Shown one piece after another: positions 31,218 to 33,527 of a stretch of 33,527 bases of DNA. The notes under the pieces are model-generated. The model was not told where the DNA came from. It saw only the letters and a program-made list of their open reading frames with translations, and did not search any database. This stretch comes from Botryllus schlosseri (lineage: Eukaryota > Chordata > Ascidiacea > Stolidobranchia > Styelidae): assembly GCA_000444245.1 (NCBI GenBank), contig ATSW01012153.1:1-33527 (forward strand), written 5' to 3'. The number at the start of each line of letters is the position of its first letter. Positions within the stretch are counted from its first letter, which is position 1. Both the position numbers and the translations under genes were made by a program.

Positions 31218-32519
31218 CAGGGGTGGCCAACCTTTTTGCCATTCACGGCCGCATTTCGACTACTCATGTAGCCTACAGCCGCATTTCAGGGCATGGTCGT
31301 AATGCAGTAGCTGGATACCAAACACCCATGTAAAACTCTCTATGACCATTTCCGGTACACTCCGGACTAGTCTATTTATTGATACAGCCTTAGCCTACGA
31401 TACACACCGAAATCGCTAGTAGACAGTAGGGGTCTTCAAAAATGACTTTTTTTCTCAAATTGTACTGGCTTTGTTACACCTAATTTAAGCCTACACACCA
31501 AATTTGGTTCAATTCCAGCCAGTAGCCGCATCGCTGCTGGAGAACAAAGTTTCTATTTATTACATAAAAATAAATTCCAATTCTGTAATTATTTATTATA
31601 GGTAAATACTATTTAATTCAAATCCTAATTTTTCGATGGCTATAACTCCGTTTCCACTGGTTGGAATTGAACCAAATTTAGTGAACATCGTTTCTATAGA
31701 CAACCTAATAACACTTTCATGTGGTTAACAGAAAATTTTGAATTTTTGTTGATTTATTTCTATATAATAAATAAAAACTTTGATCTCCTGTAGCAATGCG
31801 GCTACTGGCTGGAATTGAACCAAATTTGGTGTGTAGGCTTAAATTAGGTAACCTAACAATTTTATCTAGTAGCCCCTACAATTTAAGAAAAAAGTCATTT
31901 TTGAAGACCCCTAGTGGACTGTGGTCATGGTCAATGGTCATGTTATGGGATTGTTGATAATCGCGCGAAGTGCGAAACTTTTTACAGATTCACCGATGAA
32001 TTTCGTCATTGATATTAGGAGTCTTACATATGACTATCAAACATTTATCCTTTCTCAGCAGATGTGATCGGATTCACTGTGAGAGTTGATGGAGGGGGTG
32101 TTTTCGAAAATTTAGGGCAAGTTATAAATGATGATACATCTTTGGCTGGGCCAGTTGTTATTAGTCACTTTGTTTCATGCTGTTATTTCTTGACCTCCCA
32201 TCGCAGGATTGTCGCTATAGGGAGGAGATTACGATTGCGAGTTGGTATTTCTATGAGGCGCATCATTTTCCTATGCTGTTCGCATCTGTACTATGGCGAT
32301 CTGATTGCAAAGGGCGCTACTATATTGAAATCGAAAAATGATGTGACATTGCATTGTGCGCAGCGCGAATAAAGTTTTAAGATTAATTAATATCGTTCAA
32401 GAAACCGGGAGTCAATTCGTAAATTCAAATTGCATGTCGACGGCCGCCAACACGTACCAATTGAATTACGTGTCCACGGCCGTACAAATTTCCTTCTACG
32501 GCCGCAGACGGCCACGCCG
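31218..32519 (+). mobile_element. hAT element family B, copy A (1.3 kb), with nested MITE
   Basis: Left end CAGGGGTGGCCAACC; right end a decayed GGCCACGCCG. Perfect 8-bp target duplication CTATAGAG at 31210-31217 and 32520-32527. The interior matches 28076-28845 in reverse complement. It lies in the second intron of the membrane-protein gene. The open frame at 32064-32372 inside it has no transposase features. Confidence 0.85.
31427..31913. mobile_element. Foldback hAT-like MITE copy 3 (487 bp)
   Basis: Termini TAGGGGTCTTCAAAAATGAC on both strands. Inverted arms of about 200 bp contain ACCAAATTTGGTTCAATTCC. Flanks GTAGACAG and GTGGACTG (6 of 8 equal) look like an old target duplication. Confidence 0.85.
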
Positions 32520-32527
32520 CTATAGAG

Positions 32528-32805
32528 GTTTTCCAAATTAGATTTGCATTAGATTTTCTGAAATTGCGAAAACTTGGAAATTGAATGAAATTCAGTTCAT
32601 ATCAAATCACACTTCATTCTCATAAGCACGAGCTTGGGTCGTTTCGCGCTATACAGTTCTCTTGTAGCATTTTCAGGAAAACCGAAATTGGATTAGAATT
32701 AGGAATGATCCATAGAAACATTTAACAAATTAGATCAGAATTTCGCTCTAATTAGTCTAATCACTAATCAGACAACTAGAATTATCTAGTTGTCAAAATC
32801 TGACC
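32528..32805 (+). repeat. Dispersed repeat family A copy
   Basis: AAATTAGATTTGCATTAGAT, GGTCGTTTCGCGCTATACAG, TTGTAGCATTTTCAGGAAAA, ending in the hairpin GACAACTAGA/TCTAGTTGTC at 32776-32799. Confidence 0.7.
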
Positions 32806-32819
32806 TGTGTTCAATCCAT

Positions 32820-33527
32820 AGTTTTAAATTTATATTTGCACCACATTTATATTTACTGACTTATGTATTCGCTGTATAAATGTATATGTGTTCTGTATAT
32901 TAAATTATATCTATTATATATCAGTCTAATTTGGAAATTTTTCGTGGTAAGTTTTGCTTCTCATCTACTACGAAACGATGTATGACGTATATACTCATCA
33001 TTAGGGCGATTTTTTTTTGACATGTCAAAAAAAGTCAAAATAAGGTCAAAATTTTAGCGTTAGGTCAAAAAATGTCAAAATTGACAAAAATTTTCGCAAC
33101 CTGCATTTTATTTGTATCGTAGATTTTGCGCAATCGGTGAACTTATCGTTTGACATTTTACAGTTTGTAGCCTACTTTATAGGCCTACCGTGGCAGACGG
33201 CGCATTGTCTGCTCGTTGTGAATCATAAACAGTCAAATGAAACAAATAGGTTGACACGGTGTTATGCTCAGCGTACCGAAATATTCTAAGTGAAGCAAGA
33301 CTGCGTGGGCATTGCATGGTTCTTACAAAAATTGCAATGTATACCATTATTGTCAGAATGAAGCAACACGGTGTGTCACCAGCAGTGTACGCACGCACAA
33401 CTTCAGTGTTGCCAGCCAATAGCTGCTACAGTTGAACGTTCTTTCTCCATTCTTCTTGCTGTTTGTATATTCATGGTGTTTGTCGACTACAATGGTCATT
33501 TACACCAGGCCGATATTCCTTATTTTC
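32820..33527. other. Right end of window, no exon found
   Basis: Contains a 22-bp palindrome (33012-33033) and GTCAAAA repeats at 33024-33090. No third exon of the membrane-protein gene was found. Confidence 0.45.
33012..33090. repeat. Palindrome and GTCAAAA short repeats
   Basis: Seven T, GACATGTC, seven A form a perfect 22-bp palindrome, followed by five or so GTCAAAA(A/T) units. Confidence 0.75.

Noticed and set aside
32064-32372. 102-codon open frame, possible transposase
   Set aside because: Sits inside a nonautonomous hAT copy; the homologous stretch in copy B is not open in the same way, and no transposase motif is seen.

Overview
This is eukaryotic, animal-type genomic DNA: split genes with short exons and phase-matched GT..AG introns, a secreted chymotrypsin-fold protease, and dense fragments of hAT-type DNA transposons, foldback elements and minisatellites. 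The overall look (about 60% A+T, compact exons in repeat-filled introns, hAT termini common in marine genomes) suggests a marine invertebrate, possibly a deuterostome such as a tunicate. The sequence alone does not fix the species. No bacterial operons, rRNA, tRNA, CRISPR arrays or viral elements were recognised.

Layout. (1) 1-3713 is repeats: the end of a hAT-like element, two tandem copies of a dispersed element, and AATTAGATTAGAATT-type repeats. (2) 3714-17181, minus strand, is a complete 14-exon gene for a secreted protein of about 537 residues: signal peptide, a novel-looking N-terminal region, a C-type-lectin-like segment, a linker cysteine and a trypsin-type catalytic domain with an intact His-Asp-Ser triad. 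Every exon junction is phase compatible; one intron is GC-AG and one donor is weak. (3) 17182-21971 is repeat-rich and intergenic. (4) 22033-24248, minus strand, is a complete 5-exon gene for an unrecognised, disordered, basic protein of about 432 residues with degenerate 7-residue repeats, followed by an AATAAA signal. (5) 24249-24698 may be a shared promoter, with a weak two-exon gene candidate on the plus strand. (6) 25300-30172 has no recognised gene; 25400-27780 is unusually repeat-poor and CpG-rich. (7) 30173-31120, plus strand, holds the first two exons of a multi-pass membrane protein, possibly a divergent seven-transmembrane receptor; its remaining exons should lie beyond the window.

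The three genes show no functional link. The most informative non-genic signal is a layered transposon record: a foldback hAT MITE with 8-9 bp target duplications occurs three times, once inside one repeat family and twice at the same position inside two copies of another hAT element, so that one insertion appears to have been amplified with its host element.
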